This document shows, piece after piece, positions 7,572-16,782 of a stretch of DNA of 64,000 nucleotides. How positions within the stretch are numbered: the first letter of the stretch is position 1; every line of letters starts with the position of its first letter. The notes beneath the pieces were generated by a model, which was not told the DNA's origin, ran no database searches, and was given only the letters and a program-made list of their open reading frames with translations. Location: positions 101,271-165,270 of the forward strand of contig NZHE01000024.1 in assembly GCA_002691145.1 (NCBI GenBank), in the 5' to 3' direction. Both the position numbers and the translations under genes were made by a program. Source of the DNA: Rickettsiales bacterium (lineage in GTDB: Bacteria; Pseudomonadota; Alphaproteobacteria; Methylaequorales; Methylaequoraceae).

Positions 7572-8647
7572 TTAATAACCTCGCTTGTAATCTTTGACAT
7601 TAATTTTGAAAAAGGAAAATCAATGAATTTATCTTTTTCAACCCAAAGTCCAGAATTAGTAACTATCTTATCTTTTGTAGATTCTATCTTAACAATAAAA
7701 AGTTTTAAATCAAAACCAGAAAAATTATGTTTAATAGTACCTAACTCTAGGTAAGAATTTACTAAAAAATTAGATTTTATCCATGAATTAATTGTTTTTT
7801 TTTTTAATAAATTAATGTCACTTGTTTTATTAATTGAGAAAAAATCTGAAGTTGGAAATCCAAACATACCTTGTAAAAGTTTTTCTTCTGATTTAACAAT
7901 AAGATATTTTTTTTTAAATTTTATTAAAAATACTATTCCGAATTTTTTATTTCTAATTTTTTTTGGTTTTTCAACGTGTTCTCTTTTATTAATGTTGAAA
8001 TCACATAAACAGTTCACTGGACAAACACTACATTTAGGTTTTTTTGTAATACAAATAGTTGCACCTAAATCCATTAAACTTTGACAGTATTCTGAACGAT
8101 TGTTTTGAGGAGTTAAACTTTGTGCATAAAATAAAATTTTTTTAAGGTAGTTCTTTTCCTTTTCGTCAAGATTAAATGCTCTTGACAGGATTCTTTTAAT
8201 ATTTCCATCAATAACTGCCCTATTACCATTTTTAAGAATTGCTGAAATAGATGCAGCTGTATAATCTCCAATTCCTGGAAGCTTTATTAGATTATCAAAT
8301 GCTAGATAAATTTTTTTTTTTTTTAATATTTCAAGAGTTCTATAAATATTATGAGCTCTTTGATAGTATCCTAGTCCCTTCCAAGCTAATAAAATATCAT
8401 TAAGTGTGGCGGATTTAAAACTTTTAAAATTTGGCCATTTTTTTTTAAATTTTACAAAATATGGTATAACAGTATTAACTTTAGTTTGTTGCAACATGAC
8501 CTCGCTAATCCAAATAGAATAGAAATTTTGGTTTTTTTTTTTTCTCCACGGTAAATTTCTCTTATTAATTGCGTACCAATTCAATAAATGGTTTACCCAT
8601 GTCTTTTTTTTTTTTAAGATGATATTATTTGTTAAACTTTTAAGCAT
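7568..8647 (-). CDS. mutY: Adenine DNA glycosylase
   Basis: A 359-residue base-excision enzyme that removes adenine mispaired with 8-oxoguanine. The catalytic glutamate lies in WISEVMLQQTKV (Glu49), the helix-hairpin-helix in LPGIGDYTAASI and the catalytic aspartate in VIDGNIKRI. The [4Fe-4S] loop CITKKPKCSVCPVNCLC fits C-X6-C-X2-C-X5-C exactly. A divergent NUDIX-like C-terminal domain (about 230-355) provides 8-oxoG recognition. The coding sequence contains three in-frame A homopolymers of 12, 12 and 14 bases, unusual for a replication-fidelity gene. Its start lies only eight bases from the divergent dciA-like start. The PepSY operon follows with a four-base overlap. Confidence 0.96.
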   Translation of the reverse strand: MLKSLTNNIILKKKKTWVNHLLNWYAINKRNLPWRKKKNQNFYSIWISEVMLQQTKVNTVIPYFVKFKKKWPNFKSFKSATLNDILLAWKGLGYYQRAHNIYRTLEILKKKKIYLAFDNLIKLPGIGDYTAASISAILKNGNRAVIDGNIKRILSRAFNLDEKEKNYLKKILFYAQSLTPQNNRSEYCQSLMDLGATICITKKPKCSVCPVNCLCDFNINKREHVEKPKKIRNKKFGIVFLIKFKKKYLIVKSEEKLLQGMFGFPTSDFFSINKTSDINLLKKKTINSWIKSNFLVNSYLELGTIKHNFSGFDLKLFIVKIESTKDKIVTNSGLWVEKDKFIDFPFSKLMSKITSEVIN

Positions 8648-8655
8648 TTTTAAAT

Positions 8656-8985
8656 ATGAGTAAAAAAAATCTTTCTAATCCAAATTCTATAGCATCTATA
8701 ATCCCAACTATACTAAAACCAATTAAAAAAAAATTTTCTACTAAATTTTTGGAACTTAGTTGCAATTGGGAAAATATATTTGAAAAAGATTTTACCAGAA
8801 AATGTTCGCCTTTAAAATGTTATAAACTTAACGATAAAAATATTTTAGAAATAACGGTTGTTAGTATTTATGCACTCGAATATTCATTTCGTCTAGAGGA
8901 GATTAAAAAAAAAATTAATTGCTTTTTTAAAGCTGACTACATAGATAGTATAAAAATAAAGAAAATTTATGTAAATAATATATAA
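8656..8985 (+). CDS. DUF721/DciA-like protein
   Basis: A 109-residue basic protein with the DUF721 pattern: an N-terminal helix (SIASIIPTILKPIKKKF), the LSCNWENIFEKDFTRKCSPLK segment characteristic of the family, then a strand-rich KH-like part. DUF721 includes DciA, the helicase-loading factor of bacteria that lack DnaC/DnaI, so a role at the replisome is likely but inferred. It sits between mutY and the dsbA-like gene and upstream of smc, a very common alphaproteobacterial order. The dsbA-like ATG follows its stop by a single base. The start is separated from the divergent mutY start by only eight bases, so its promoter must lie inside mutY. Confidence 0.82.
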   Translation: MSKKNLSNPNSIASIIPTILKPIKKKFSTKFLELSCNWENIFEKDFTRKCSPLKCYKLNDKNILEITVVSIYALEYSFRLEEIKKKINCFFKADYIDSIKIKKIYVNNI

Positions 8986-8986
8986 A

Positions 8987-9601
8987 ATGATACCTTTTAA
9001 AAATAAAATAGTTTGCTTTTTATCAGTACTTGTTTTTTTACTACTACCAACTTTATCGAAATCTCAAATCGTAGATACACTAGAAGCACTTGAAGAAAAA
9101 GCCCTAGGAAATAAAGATGCTAAAATTAAAATGATAGAATTTGCATCATTAACTTGCGGACACTGTGCAAAATTTCATAATGAAGTTATGCCTCAGATTA
9201 AAGAAAAATATATAAAAAATGGGGATGTTCTTTTTGTTTATAATGATTTTCCGTTAGACAAATTTGCTCTCAAGGCCTCAATTATTGCTAGATGTTCAGG
9301 AAACAAAAATTATTTTAATTTCTTAGATGTATTTTATAAAAAACAGAAGGATTGGACTCGTACGAAAGATCCATTTAAATCACTTCTTAAGATTGCTAAG
9401 TTTGGAGGTCTTAAAGACGATGATATAAAAGTATGTGTTGGAAATAAATCAATTGAAGACGGAATTCTGAAAAATAGACTGAGATATACTAAAGAATATG
9501 AAATAAAAGCTACTCCTACTATTTATTTTAACAACAAGAAGTACGAGGGAGTTTTGAGTATTGAAGCTATTGAGAAAAAAATAGAATCTCTTTTAAAATA
9601 A
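8987..9601 (+). CDS. DsbA-family thiol oxidoreductase (periplasmic)
   Basis: A 204-residue exported thioredoxin-fold protein. An uncleaved-length signal sequence (about 1-26) precedes the fold. The redox motif is CGHC (Cys57 and Cys60) in FASLTCGHCAKFHNEV, and the cis-proline loop is IKATPTIYFN. The helical insertion between them marks it as DsbA/DsbG-like rather than a plain thioredoxin. It probably oxidises or isomerises disulfides in envelope proteins. The position directly upstream of smc is conserved in alphaproteobacteria. The DsbD-like reductase 8 kb away could be part of the same thiol system, which is an inference. Confidence 0.9.
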   Translation: MIPFKNKIVCFLSVLVFLLLPTLSKSQIVDTLEALEEKALGNKDAKIKMIEFASLTCGHCAKFHNEVMPQIKEKYIKNGDVLFVYNDFPLDKFALKASIIARCSGNKNYFNFLDVFYKKQKDWTRTKDPFKSLLKIAKFGGLKDDDIKVCVGNKSIEDGILKNRLRYTKEYEIKATPTIYFNNKKYEGVLSIEAIEKKIESLLK

Positions 9602-9614
9602 TAAATTAAAAAAA

Positions 9615-12600
9615 TTGATTAAAGTAAACAAGTTAAAAATTTCAGGATTTAAATCTTTCGCATTTCCATCTGAAATTGAAATCCATGACGGTGTCACAGG
9701 CGTAATAGGTCCTAATGGATGTGGAAAATCAAATATTTTTGAAGCTATAAGATGGGTAATGGGTGAAACATCATCCAAAAGCCTTCGTTCAGGATCAATG
9801 GACGAGGTTATATTTAGTGGAACAGAAAAGGTTCCCGCAAAAAATTTTGCAGAAGTAAATATTTATTTAGAGAAATTAGAACAAGATAATAATTCTAATA
9901 GAGAGCAAATTATTATTTCAAGAATATTAGAGAGAGGGGTTGGTTCTTTTTATAAAATAAATAATAAAGATGTTAGGGCGAAAGACGTTTTAGTTTTATT
10001 CTCAGACACAGGAAGTGGACCTCGCTCGAGTTCAATAATCGGACAGGGCAATATAGACCAAATCATTAATTTCAAACCAATTGAAAGAAAGATAATTCTA
10101 GAGGAAGCAGCCGGCACATCAGGATTACAGTCAAGAAGACACGAATCAGAACTAAAATTATCTGCTACCGAAGTTAATTTAGATAGATTATCTGATACTA
10201 TTTTGTCACTGGAGAATCAAGAAAAATCATTAAATAGACAAGCTCGACAGGCTGATAGATATCAAGAAATTACTGATAAAATTAAAAATAATGAATCCAA
10301 ACTTTTATTTCAAGAATGGAATCAATTCGAGTCTGAGCACGACACTTTAATAAAAAAATCAGAGGATCTGAAAAAAAGCTTAGCCTTATCAAATGACAAG
10401 TTAAAAACTTTCGAAAGGAAAAAAAAATCTATCGAATCAAGTTATAATATCTCAAGTGAGAAATTACTAAAACTTGAAAGAGAAGCGCAATTAAAATCAT
10501 CTGAAAAAAATATTTTAATTAATAAAAAAGATTTACTTTCTAACAAAAAGCAAGATATTTTGTACGCCCTGGAAATTATAGAAAAAGACAGTTCAAACGA
10601 AAAAAATAAGATTGTAGAGTTTGAAAGAAAGATTAAGAATATAAAAAATGAAGTTAATAATTTTAACATAGAAAAGTTAAAGACATTATTTAAAAATCAT
10701 CAAACTGAGGAGTTCAAACTTCAGGAAAAATTAAAAGTTTTTGAATCAAGTCTTGCCAATGAAATGCAACTTGTATTGGGTGAAGAATTTAAGCAAGATA
10801 CCATAAAAGAATCTAAAGATTTTTTAGAAAAGAAAAAAAATCAATTATCATTACAAGCAGACGAATTAAGTGCGAAAATTTTGCAATTGAAACAAAATCT
10901 TAAAAATGACAAAACTAATGAATATAAGAAAAAAATTGCAGTTCAGAGAACAAATATTCAAGAAAGACAAAATGAAAGTAATAAACTAAACAATCAGAAA
11001 GAAAAAGAAATCGAAAAATTAAAAAAACATCAGCTTAAAATAGAAAACACGAAGAATAAAATAACAGAGATTAAAACTGAAATAAATACTTTAACTAATC
11101 TAATTAAAAAATTTGATATTAACGAGAATTCAATTTTCAATCTTCTCAAAATAAAAAAAGGTTATGAAAATGCGGTATATTCAGTATTAGAGAATGAGTT
11201 AAGTGCTGATATTAACCAATATAAAAAAAGATGGACTAAAAAAGAGATTGCTAGTTTAGTAGAGGACGACAAAGACTCTTTAAAAAATTATGTACTTGCC
11301 CCCGTTGAATTAGAGGCAATTTTATCTCAATTTATATTATTGAAAAATGATAATCTTGATTTTGATGATAAAAAAATAAAAGTTGGTCAAGTGTTTGTTA
11401 CGAAAAAAGGCAGTTTTAAAAGATGGGATGGATATATAAAAAATAAAAATAATGAAGAAAAAAACTGGTACGATTACAAAGATACAATTAAAAGTTTAAA
11501 TTTTGATTTAGAAAAATACAATAAAGTTCTAATAGAGCTAAATATAGATAAAGAAAAGTGTGAAGAAATAATTAATTCAAATGAGGAGAATACAAATAAT
11601 TTAATATTAAGCATACAGAATTTGAAAAATGATATGGATGAAACAACTAATGCTCAACGAACTTATCAAGAGGAAAGAGCCTCACAATTAAATAGTTTTG
11701 ATAAGTTAAATGAAAACTATAAGTTTTTGAACGAAGAAATTCTATCAATAAATACAGAGTTAAAAAAAATAAGCCAAAACAAAGAGAAATCTATTTCTAA
11801 CGGAAATGGAAATAAAAAAAATAATAGTCTTAGCATAAAATTATCAATTAAAGAGATTCAATCAAAATTAAGTGCAAAAAGAAGAATATTATCTGAACTG
11901 AACGAAAAAATTTTAGGTATGGAAATAAATTTAAAGTATTTAAAGAATGACCTAAAACAGACTGAAAGTTTTAAAGTTCAAGCCGAAGAACAACTTTTGA
12001 ATTTGAAAGAAAGATTTAAAAAATATAGTTATGAAAAAGAAGATCTTTCAAATTCTCCCATCGAGTTAGATAATAAGATTTTAGATCTTAATGAAAAACT
12101 GAAAGATATTGATATAAAGTTCAAAGTGAAAGATTTAGAAGTTGTAAATCTAAAAAAAGAATTAAACCAAATTAATGAAAACATAAAAGAAATTGATTTT
12201 TCAAGGGCTGATAAAAAGACTGACCTAATAAGAAATGAGGAGAATCAAGTCCATTTAAATGAGAAAAAAAATGACTTACGGGGTATAATATTTCAAAGGC
12301 TAAAATGTAATCCAGAGGAGATAACACATAAGTTTGGAATACAAAATAATAATGGTGAATTAATTGAAGATTTAAAAGAAAGCCTAAATAGATTGAATCT
12401 TCAAAGAGAACAGATGGGGCCTGTGAATTTACGTGCAAATATTGAAAAAAAAGAAATAACTAAAAAAATAGAGGAATATGAATTAGAGAAAAATGATTTG
12501 TATCAAGCAATTCAAAAACTAAGACAAGGAATTAGTCAAATTAATAGTGAAGGTAAAAAAAAACTATTAAGTGCATTCGAGGATGTTAATAAAAATTTCG

Positions 12601-13037
12601 CTTATTTATTTGAAAAATTATTTGAGGGTGGTAATGCACGTCTTGAGTTATTAGCTTCTGATGATCCTCTTCAGACTGGTGTAGAAATATTTGCTAGACC
12701 TCCTGGAAAAAAGCTAACAAGTATTAACCTCTTATCTGGTGGTGAGAAAACTCTAACTGCCATAGCTCTAATATTTTCAATTTTTTTAATAAATCCCTCT
12801 CCAATCTGTATTCTTGACGAGGTTGATGCTGCACTTGACGATTCTAACGTAGAAAAATTTTGTCAACTGATGAATGAAATTAAAAATAATACTAGAACAA
12901 AATTCTTAATAATTTCACATCATAAAACAACTATGTCTATGGTAGACAGAGTTTATGGTGTTACAATGAGTCAAAAAGGAATATCTGATATTGTGTCAGT
13001 TGATTTTAGTGACAGTACAAGCTTAAATTCAATATAA
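9615..13037 (+). CDS. smc: Chromosome segregation protein SMC
   Basis: A 1140-residue condensin ATPase that organises and segregates the chromosome. The N-terminal head carries Walker A GPNGCGKSN (about 32-40) after the family start KLKISGFKSF. Two long charged coiled coils flank a hinge at about 500-600. The C-terminal head carries the ABC signature LLSGGEKT (about 1039) and Walker B ICILDEVDAALDD (about 1065-1075). The start codon is TTG, because there is no in-frame ATG between the dsbA-like stop and the conserved N-terminus. The length is typical of alphaproteobacterial SMC. ScpA/ScpB are not in this window. atpI follows after five bases. Confidence 0.97.
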   Translation: MIKVNKLKISGFKSFAFPSEIEIHDGVTGVIGPNGCGKSNIFEAIRWVMGETSSKSLRSGSMDEVIFSGTEKVPAKNFAEVNIYLEKLEQDNNSNREQIIISRILERGVGSFYKINNKDVRAKDVLVLFSDTGSGPRSSSIIGQGNIDQIINFKPIERKIILEEAAGTSGLQSRRHESELKLSATEVNLDRLSDTILSLENQEKSLNRQARQADRYQEITDKIKNNESKLLFQEWNQFESEHDTLIKKSEDLKKSLALSNDKLKTFERKKKSIESSYNISSEKLLKLEREAQLKSSEKNILINKKDLLSNKKQDILYALEIIEKDSSNEKNKIVEFERKIKNIKNEVNNFNIEKLKTLFKNHQTEEFKLQEKLKVFESSLANEMQLVLGEEFKQDTIKESKDFLEKKKNQLSLQADELSAKILQLKQNLKNDKTNEYKKKIAVQRTNIQERQNESNKLNNQKEKEIEKLKKHQLKIENTKNKITEIKTEINTLTNLIKKFDINENSIFNLLKIKKGYENAVYSVLENELSADINQYKKRWTKKEIASLVEDDKDSLKNYVLAPVELEAILSQFILLKNDNLDFDDKKIKVGQVFVTKKGSFKRWDGYIKNKNNEEKNWYDYKDTIKSLNFDLEKYNKVLIELNIDKEKCEEIINSNEENTNNLILSIQNLKNDMDETTNAQRTYQEERASQLNSFDKLNENYKFLNEEILSINTELKKISQNKEKSISNGNGNKKNNSLSIKLSIKEIQSKLSAKRRILSELNEKILGMEINLKYLKNDLKQTESFKVQAEEQLLNLKERFKKYSYEKEDLSNSPIELDNKILDLNEKLKDIDIKFKVKDLEVVNLKKELNQINENIKEIDFSRADKKTDLIRNEENQVHLNEKKNDLRGIIFQRLKCNPEEITHKFGIQNNNGELIEDLKESLNRLNLQREQMGPVNLRANIEKKEITKKIEEYELEKNDLYQAIQKLRQGISQINSEGKKKLLSAFEDVNKNFAYLFEKLFEGGNARLELLASDDPLQTGVEIFARPPGKKLTSINLLSGGEKTLTAIALIFSIFLINPSPICILDEVDAALDDSNVEKFCQLMNEIKNNTRTKFLIISHHKTTMSMVDRVYGVTMSQKGISDIVSVDFSDSTSLNSI

Positions 13038-13042
13038 TTTAG

Positions 13043-13312
13043 ATGGCAGAAAGAAATAATATCGAACAGAAAATAAAGAGTTTTAAGCAGAAAAACAAGA
13101 CTAAAAATAATGAAGTAAAAAAAAACAGTTTTGGTTTTGCATATAAAATTTCCGTTGATTTGATAGCGTCAGTTGTTGTTGGATGTTTGATAGGATTAGG
13201 ACTAGATTCTATATTTAACTCTAAACCAGTCTTTTTTTTAATTTTTTTATTTTTAGGTATTGCGGCGGGTTTCTGGAATATGTATCGTACAATTTTAAAT
13301 TTAGATAAATAA
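13043..13312 (+). CDS. atpI: ATP synthase protein I (AtpI)
   Basis: An 89-residue small membrane protein. The N-terminal third is charged (lysine and asparagine rich), and two transmembrane helices follow (about 37-58 and 64-84), with the conserved glycine-rich VVGCLIGLGLD and GFWNMYRTI segments of AtpI. AtpI assists assembly of the c-ring in F0. It opens the atpI-B-E-b'-b cluster, which in alphaproteobacteria is separate from the F1 genes. It lies five bases after smc, so read-through from smc is likely. Confidence 0.88.
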   Translation: MAERNNIEQKIKSFKQKNKTKNNEVKKNSFGFAYKISVDLIASVVVGCLIGLGLDSIFNSKPVFFLIFLFLGIAAGFWNMYRTILNLDK

Positions 13313-13329
13313 CATTTGTTAACATAAAA

Positions 13330-14070
13330 ATGGCTAGTCCCTTAGAACAATTTGAGATTAAAACAATTATACCAATTGAATTATCTGGTTATGATATCTC
13401 ATTTACAAATTCATCTCTTGCCATGTTAGGATCAATTTTTATAGTTACTTTTGTATTATTTTTAGGATTAAGAAAAACAACTCTTATACCTGGAAAACTT
13501 CAATCGTTTATTGAGCTAAGTTACGAGTTTATAGCTAATATGATTTCAGATAATATTGGTAAAGAAGGTATAAAGTATTTTCCTTTTATATTTACTCTTT
13601 TCTTTTTTATTTTATTAGGTAATTTAGTTGGAATGTTGCCATTTAGTTTTACATGGACAAGTCATATTATTGTAACTTTTGCAATTTCATTTTTCATTTT
13701 TTTAGCAGCTACTTTTATAGCGATTTTCAAACATGGAATCATAAATTTTCTTGCTTTCTTTGCTCCCTCTGGAGTTCCAAAAGTAATGTTATTACTTTTA
13801 GTTCCAATTGAAATAATCTCATATCTTTCAAGACCTGTAAGCTTATCAGTACGATTATTTGCAAATATGATGGCTGGTCATACCTTATTAAAAGTAATTG
13901 GCGGCTTTGTTTTTGTTTTAGGGATTAATACATTTTTGGTCGGTGCTTTAATTCCAGTAACCTTTTTAATTGCATTAACTGGTTTAGAGATAGTGATAGC
14001 TTTTTTGCAGGCTTATGTATTTGCAATTTTAACTTGTTTATATATAAATGATGCAATACATTTACATTAA
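13330..14070 (+). CDS. atpB: F0F1 ATP synthase subunit a
   Basis: A 246-residue integral membrane protein that forms the two proton half-channels of F0. The essential arginine lies in the conserved helix SRPVSLSVRLFANMMAGHTL (about 167-186), and the C-terminal helix has ALIPVTFLIALTGLEIVIAFLQAYVF. The N-terminus (MASPLEQFEIKTIIPIEL) and the HIVVTF-like segment are typical of alphaproteobacterial and mitochondrial subunit a. The length is normal. It lies between atpI and atpE on the same strand with short spacers. Confidence 0.97.
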   Translation: MASPLEQFEIKTIIPIELSGYDISFTNSSLAMLGSIFIVTFVLFLGLRKTTLIPGKLQSFIELSYEFIANMISDNIGKEGIKYFPFIFTLFFFILLGNLVGMLPFSFTWTSHIIVTFAISFFIFLAATFIAIFKHGIINFLAFFAPSGVPKVMLLLLVPIEIISYLSRPVSLSVRLFANMMAGHTLLKVIGGFVFVLGINTFLVGALIPVTFLIALTGLEIVIAFLQAYVFAILTCLYINDAIHLH

Positions 14071-14084
14071 ATTTAATTTTTAAT

Positions 14085-14090
14085 AGGAGA
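14085..14090 (+). promoter_or_regulatory. Strong Shine-Dalgarno (AGGAGA) ahead of atpE
   Basis: AGGAGA lies four bases before the atpE ATG. Most genes in this window have weak or no visible Shine-Dalgarno, so this site stands out. It fits the need for many c subunits per complex, a translational bias known for atpE in E. coli; the link here is inferred. Confidence 0.6.
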
Positions 14091-14094
14091 TATT

Positions 14095-14322
14095 ATGGAT
14101 ATTGAAGCTGCAAAATTGTTAGGTGCTGGAATCGCCGTTCTTGGTGTTATTGGCTCAGGAATAGGTATTGGTAATATTTTTGCAGCATTTATTAATGCTG
14201 TAGGAAGAAACCCAGGTGCTAGAGAGCATGTATTTACAATGACTATGCTTGGTTTTGCTCTTGTGGAAGCCCTTGCTTTATTTGCCCTTATCATTGCATT
14301 GTTACTCCTATTTGTCTTTTAA
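14095..14322 (+). CDS. atpE: F0F1 ATP synthase subunit c
   Basis: A 75-residue proteolipid forming the rotary c-ring. Two transmembrane helices are joined by the polar loop GRNPGAREHV, which contacts the F1 stalk. The proton-carrying carboxylate is Glu58 in MLGFALVEALALFAL. The glycine-rich first helix (GAGIAVLGVIGSGIGIG) is typical. The ligands look proton-type rather than sodium-type. It has the best ribosome-binding site of the cluster. The b' subunit starts three bases after its stop. Confidence 0.97.
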   Translation: MDIEAAKLLGAGIAVLGVIGSGIGIGNIFAAFINAVGRNPGAREHVFTMTMLGFALVEALALFALIIALLLLFVF

Positions 14323-14325
14323 GAA

Positions 14326-14889
14326 ATGTGCTTAAACAAAAAATATATTTTAATTTTTTTATATTTTTTTCCCTTATTTTTAAAAGCTGAAGAATCAAAA
14401 GGAGGAATGCCTCAACTTGATCCTTCATCATATGTTTCTCAAGTTTTTTGGTTAGTTATTTTTTTTACTATTCTATATTTACTAGTTAGTTTTATTTTCT
14501 TTCCAAAAATAATTGATATTAGAGAATATCGAGAGAAAGTCATAAATGATTATATAAAATCAGCAGAAAATTTAAATACTGAAGCTAACGAACTTGAAAA
14601 AGAGATTAAAGATGAAATAGCAGCTTGTGAGAATGAAGTTAACAAAATTATAAAGAAATCTATGGATAGTAGTAAATCCTTTTTTGATGCAGAAATAAAA
14701 GTTGTAAATGGCGAAATTGAAAAAAAAATTGAAAGAGCAACAGAAGAATTAAAAGAAAGAAAAAATGAAATAGAAAATTCTCTATATTTGCATTCCTCAG
14801 AATTATCAAATTTAATGTATAAGAAAATTCTTACTACAGAAAATGCTATAAGTCCTGATGAATTTAAAAAAATATTAAATACAAGCTAG
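14326..14889 (+). CDS. F0F1 ATP synthase subunit b' (second peripheral stalk subunit)
   Basis: A 187-residue stalk subunit. A signal-like hydrophobic N-terminus (YILIFLYFFPLFLKA) is followed by the conserved GGMPQLDPSSYVSQVFWLVIFF, which spans the membrane helix (about 37-60). A long charged helix follows to the end. The MPQLDP motif identifies b' of alphaproteobacteria, where b and b' form a heterodimer in place of the b2 homodimer. It lies between atpE and the b gene on the plus strand. Confidence 0.92.
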   Translation: MCLNKKYILIFLYFFPLFLKAEESKGGMPQLDPSSYVSQVFWLVIFFTILYLLVSFIFFPKIIDIREYREKVINDYIKSAENLNTEANELEKEIKDEIAACENEVNKIIKKSMDSSKSFFDAEIKVVNGEIEKKIERATEELKERKNEIENSLYLHSSELSNLMYKKILTTENAISPDEFKKILNTS

Positions 14890-14900
14890 GATAATATATT

Positions 14901-15392
14901 ATGGAATTTTTAAACGATGCAACTATTTGGGTTGCTACCTCATTTATACTGTTTATTCTTCTTGTAATAAAACCAATTTTACGTTCTTCAAATCAGATGT
15001 TGTCTCAAAAATCAAAGCTAATCGAAGACCAAATAAATGATGCGAAAGCAATTAGGGATGAGTCGAAAAAAGTATTAGAAAACTTTAAAAAGGAAAAGCT
15101 TATTACCGATAAGAAGATTATAGAGATGATTGAAAACGCAAAAAAAGAAGCCTTAGATATACAAAATAAAATGAAAAAAAGTCTTTCTGATACCATTAAA
15201 AATAAAGAAAAAACTTGCGAAGAAAGAATAAATCAAGTTAAACAAAAAATAGAAAAAGAAATCTCAAAAAAAATCCTCATCACTGCTAGCAAAGTAACTA
15301 AAGAAAGGATCTTAAAAGATCTTTCTGAACAAAAAGATGAAGAATTAATAAAAAAATCAATTAAAAATGTAGACTTTAAAATTAATGAATAA
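14901..15392 (+). CDS. atpF: F0F1 ATP synthase subunit b
   Basis: A 163-residue stalk subunit. One N-terminal transmembrane helix (about 8-27, beginning DATIWVATSFILFI) precedes a long lysine- and glutamate-rich coiled coil that links F0 to F1. The N-terminal WVATSFILF motif is typical of alphaproteobacterial b subunits. It closes the F0 cluster. The thrB ATG follows its TAA directly with no spacer, so thrB and rnhA are probably transcribed with the ATP synthase genes. Confidence 0.93.
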   Translation: MEFLNDATIWVATSFILFILLVIKPILRSSNQMLSQKSKLIEDQINDAKAIRDESKKVLENFKKEKLITDKKIIEMIENAKKEALDIQNKMKKSLSDTIKNKEKTCEERINQVKQKIEKEISKKILITASKVTKERILKDLSEQKDEELIKKSIKNVDFKINE

Positions 15393-16334
15393 ATGGCCGT
15401 TCATACCGTTTTATCTGAAAAAGAAATTAATGAAATTATACGTTCTTACGAAATTGGTTTTTTAAGTAGGTATGAAGGCATTGTTCAGGGTATCGAAAAT
15501 ACAAACTATTTTATTGAAACCTCTGTTAATAAATTCATACTAACAATTTATGAAAAAAGAGTAAATATCCATGATTTACCATTTTATTTTGATTTATTAG
15601 AACACAGTAAGTTCAAAAAAATTAATTGTCCGATTCCTATAAGAAATAGAAATAATAAAAGGTTGCAGAAATTCGATGAAAAATATTTCTCGCTATTTTC
15701 TTTTATTAATGGAGAATGTTTAAATAGATGGGGTCCTAACGTCTGTTTTCACGTGGGTAAAATACTAGGGAAGTTTCACCAAAAAAATAAGTCATTTTTA
15801 AAAAAAAAGTTGAATGATTTTGGCCTAACAAGTTGGACTTCTTTATTCAAGAAATGTAAGAATCAAATGGATTCTATTGTACCGGAATCGTCTGAATTTA
15901 TTACTAGAGAGATTGAATATATTACTAGCAATTGGCCATCAAATCTTCCAGAAGGAATCGTGCATGCAGATTTATTTCCAGATAATATTCTATTTATTAA
16001 TGAAAAAATATCGGGAATTCTTGATTTCTATTTTTCGTGTGTAGACTTTTATATATATGATTTAGCGATTTTAATAAATGCTTGGAGTTTTCAAAATGAA
16101 AAATTTGAAATTGAGAATTTTAAAAGTTTGATCAAAGGGTATCAGTCTGAAAGAGTTATAAACAAAGATGAGAAAAATGCTTTAAATATTTGTCTGAGAG
16201 GGGCATCAATAAGATTTTTACTAACTCGAGCCAATGATTTTATATATAATAAACCCAAAATCGAAAATAAAGATCCAATGAGTTATTTTAAAATCCTACA
16301 ATTTCATCATACAAATTATTTAAAAATAGATTGA
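15393..16334 (+). CDS. thrB: Homoserine kinase (APH-fold type)
   Basis: A 313-residue kinase of the aminoglycoside-phosphotransferase fold, the ThrB variant common in alphaproteobacteria and pseudomonads, which phosphorylates homoserine in threonine synthesis. The N-terminus MAVHTVLSEKEINEII is family-typical. GIENTNYFIET forms part of the nucleotide-binding sheet. The catalytic loop is VHADLFPDNILF and the metal-binding motif is GILDFYFSCVDFYIYDLA. Threonine synthase (thrC) lies 4 kb away on the other strand at the end of the cytochrome oxidase operon. rnhA follows after one base. Confidence 0.93.
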   Translation: MAVHTVLSEKEINEIIRSYEIGFLSRYEGIVQGIENTNYFIETSVNKFILTIYEKRVNIHDLPFYFDLLEHSKFKKINCPIPIRNRNNKRLQKFDEKYFSLFSFINGECLNRWGPNVCFHVGKILGKFHQKNKSFLKKKLNDFGLTSWTSLFKKCKNQMDSIVPESSEFITREIEYITSNWPSNLPEGIVHADLFPDNILFINEKISGILDFYFSCVDFYIYDLAILINAWSFQNEKFEIENFKSLIKGYQSERVINKDEKNALNICLRGASIRFLLTRANDFIYNKPKIENKDPMSYFKILQFHHTNYLKID

Positions 16335-16335
16335 T

Positions 16336-16782
16336 ATGAATAAAGATTTAATTACTGTCTATACAGATGGTGCATGTTCCGGTAATCCTGGACCAGGTGG
16401 ATGGGCTTATATAGTTTTTCAGAAGATAATCGTAAGAAAAGATTCAGGCGGCGAGGTAAAAACTACAAATAATAGAATGGAAATGACTGCTATTATAAAT
16501 GCTTTAAAAATTTTTCGAAAGAATTCCCATATAATCATAAATACTGATAGTAAATATGTTATTAATGGGATTACAAAATGGATTATAAATTGGAAAAAAA
16601 ATAATTGGGTTGGAAGTAATAAAAAAAAAGTAAAAAACTGTGACTTATGGAAAGAACTCGATTATCTTAAAGATAGACATGAAATTAAATGGCAATGGAT
16701 TAAAGGACATAGCGGTGAATATATGAACGAGATGGTTGATAAAATGGCTAGAAAGGAGTCTGAAAAATTACAAAATTTTTAA
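16336..16782 (+). CDS. rnhA: Ribonuclease HI
   Basis: A 148-residue type 1 RNase H that degrades the RNA strand of RNA-DNA hybrids. The active-site acids are in VYTDGACSGNPGPGGW (Asp), NRMEMTAIINAL (Glu), INTDSKYVING (Asp) and the C-terminal NEMVDKMARKE (Asp), with the conserved WQWIKGHSG loop. The length is standard. It follows thrB by one base. Its last 15 bases overlap the convergent peroxiredoxin gene. Confidence 0.97.
   Translation: MNKDLITVYTDGACSGNPGPGGWAYIVFQKIIVRKDSGGEVKTTNNRMEMTAIINALKIFRKNSHIIINTDSKYVINGITKWIINWKKNNWVGSNKKKVKNCDLWKELDYLKDRHEIKWQWIKGHSGEYMNEMVDKMARKESEKLQNF

Noticed and set aside
10442-10669. 75-residue minus-strand ORF inside smc
   Set aside because: It mirrors the lysine-rich coiled coil of smc (Phe/Leu-rich shadow) and has no start context.
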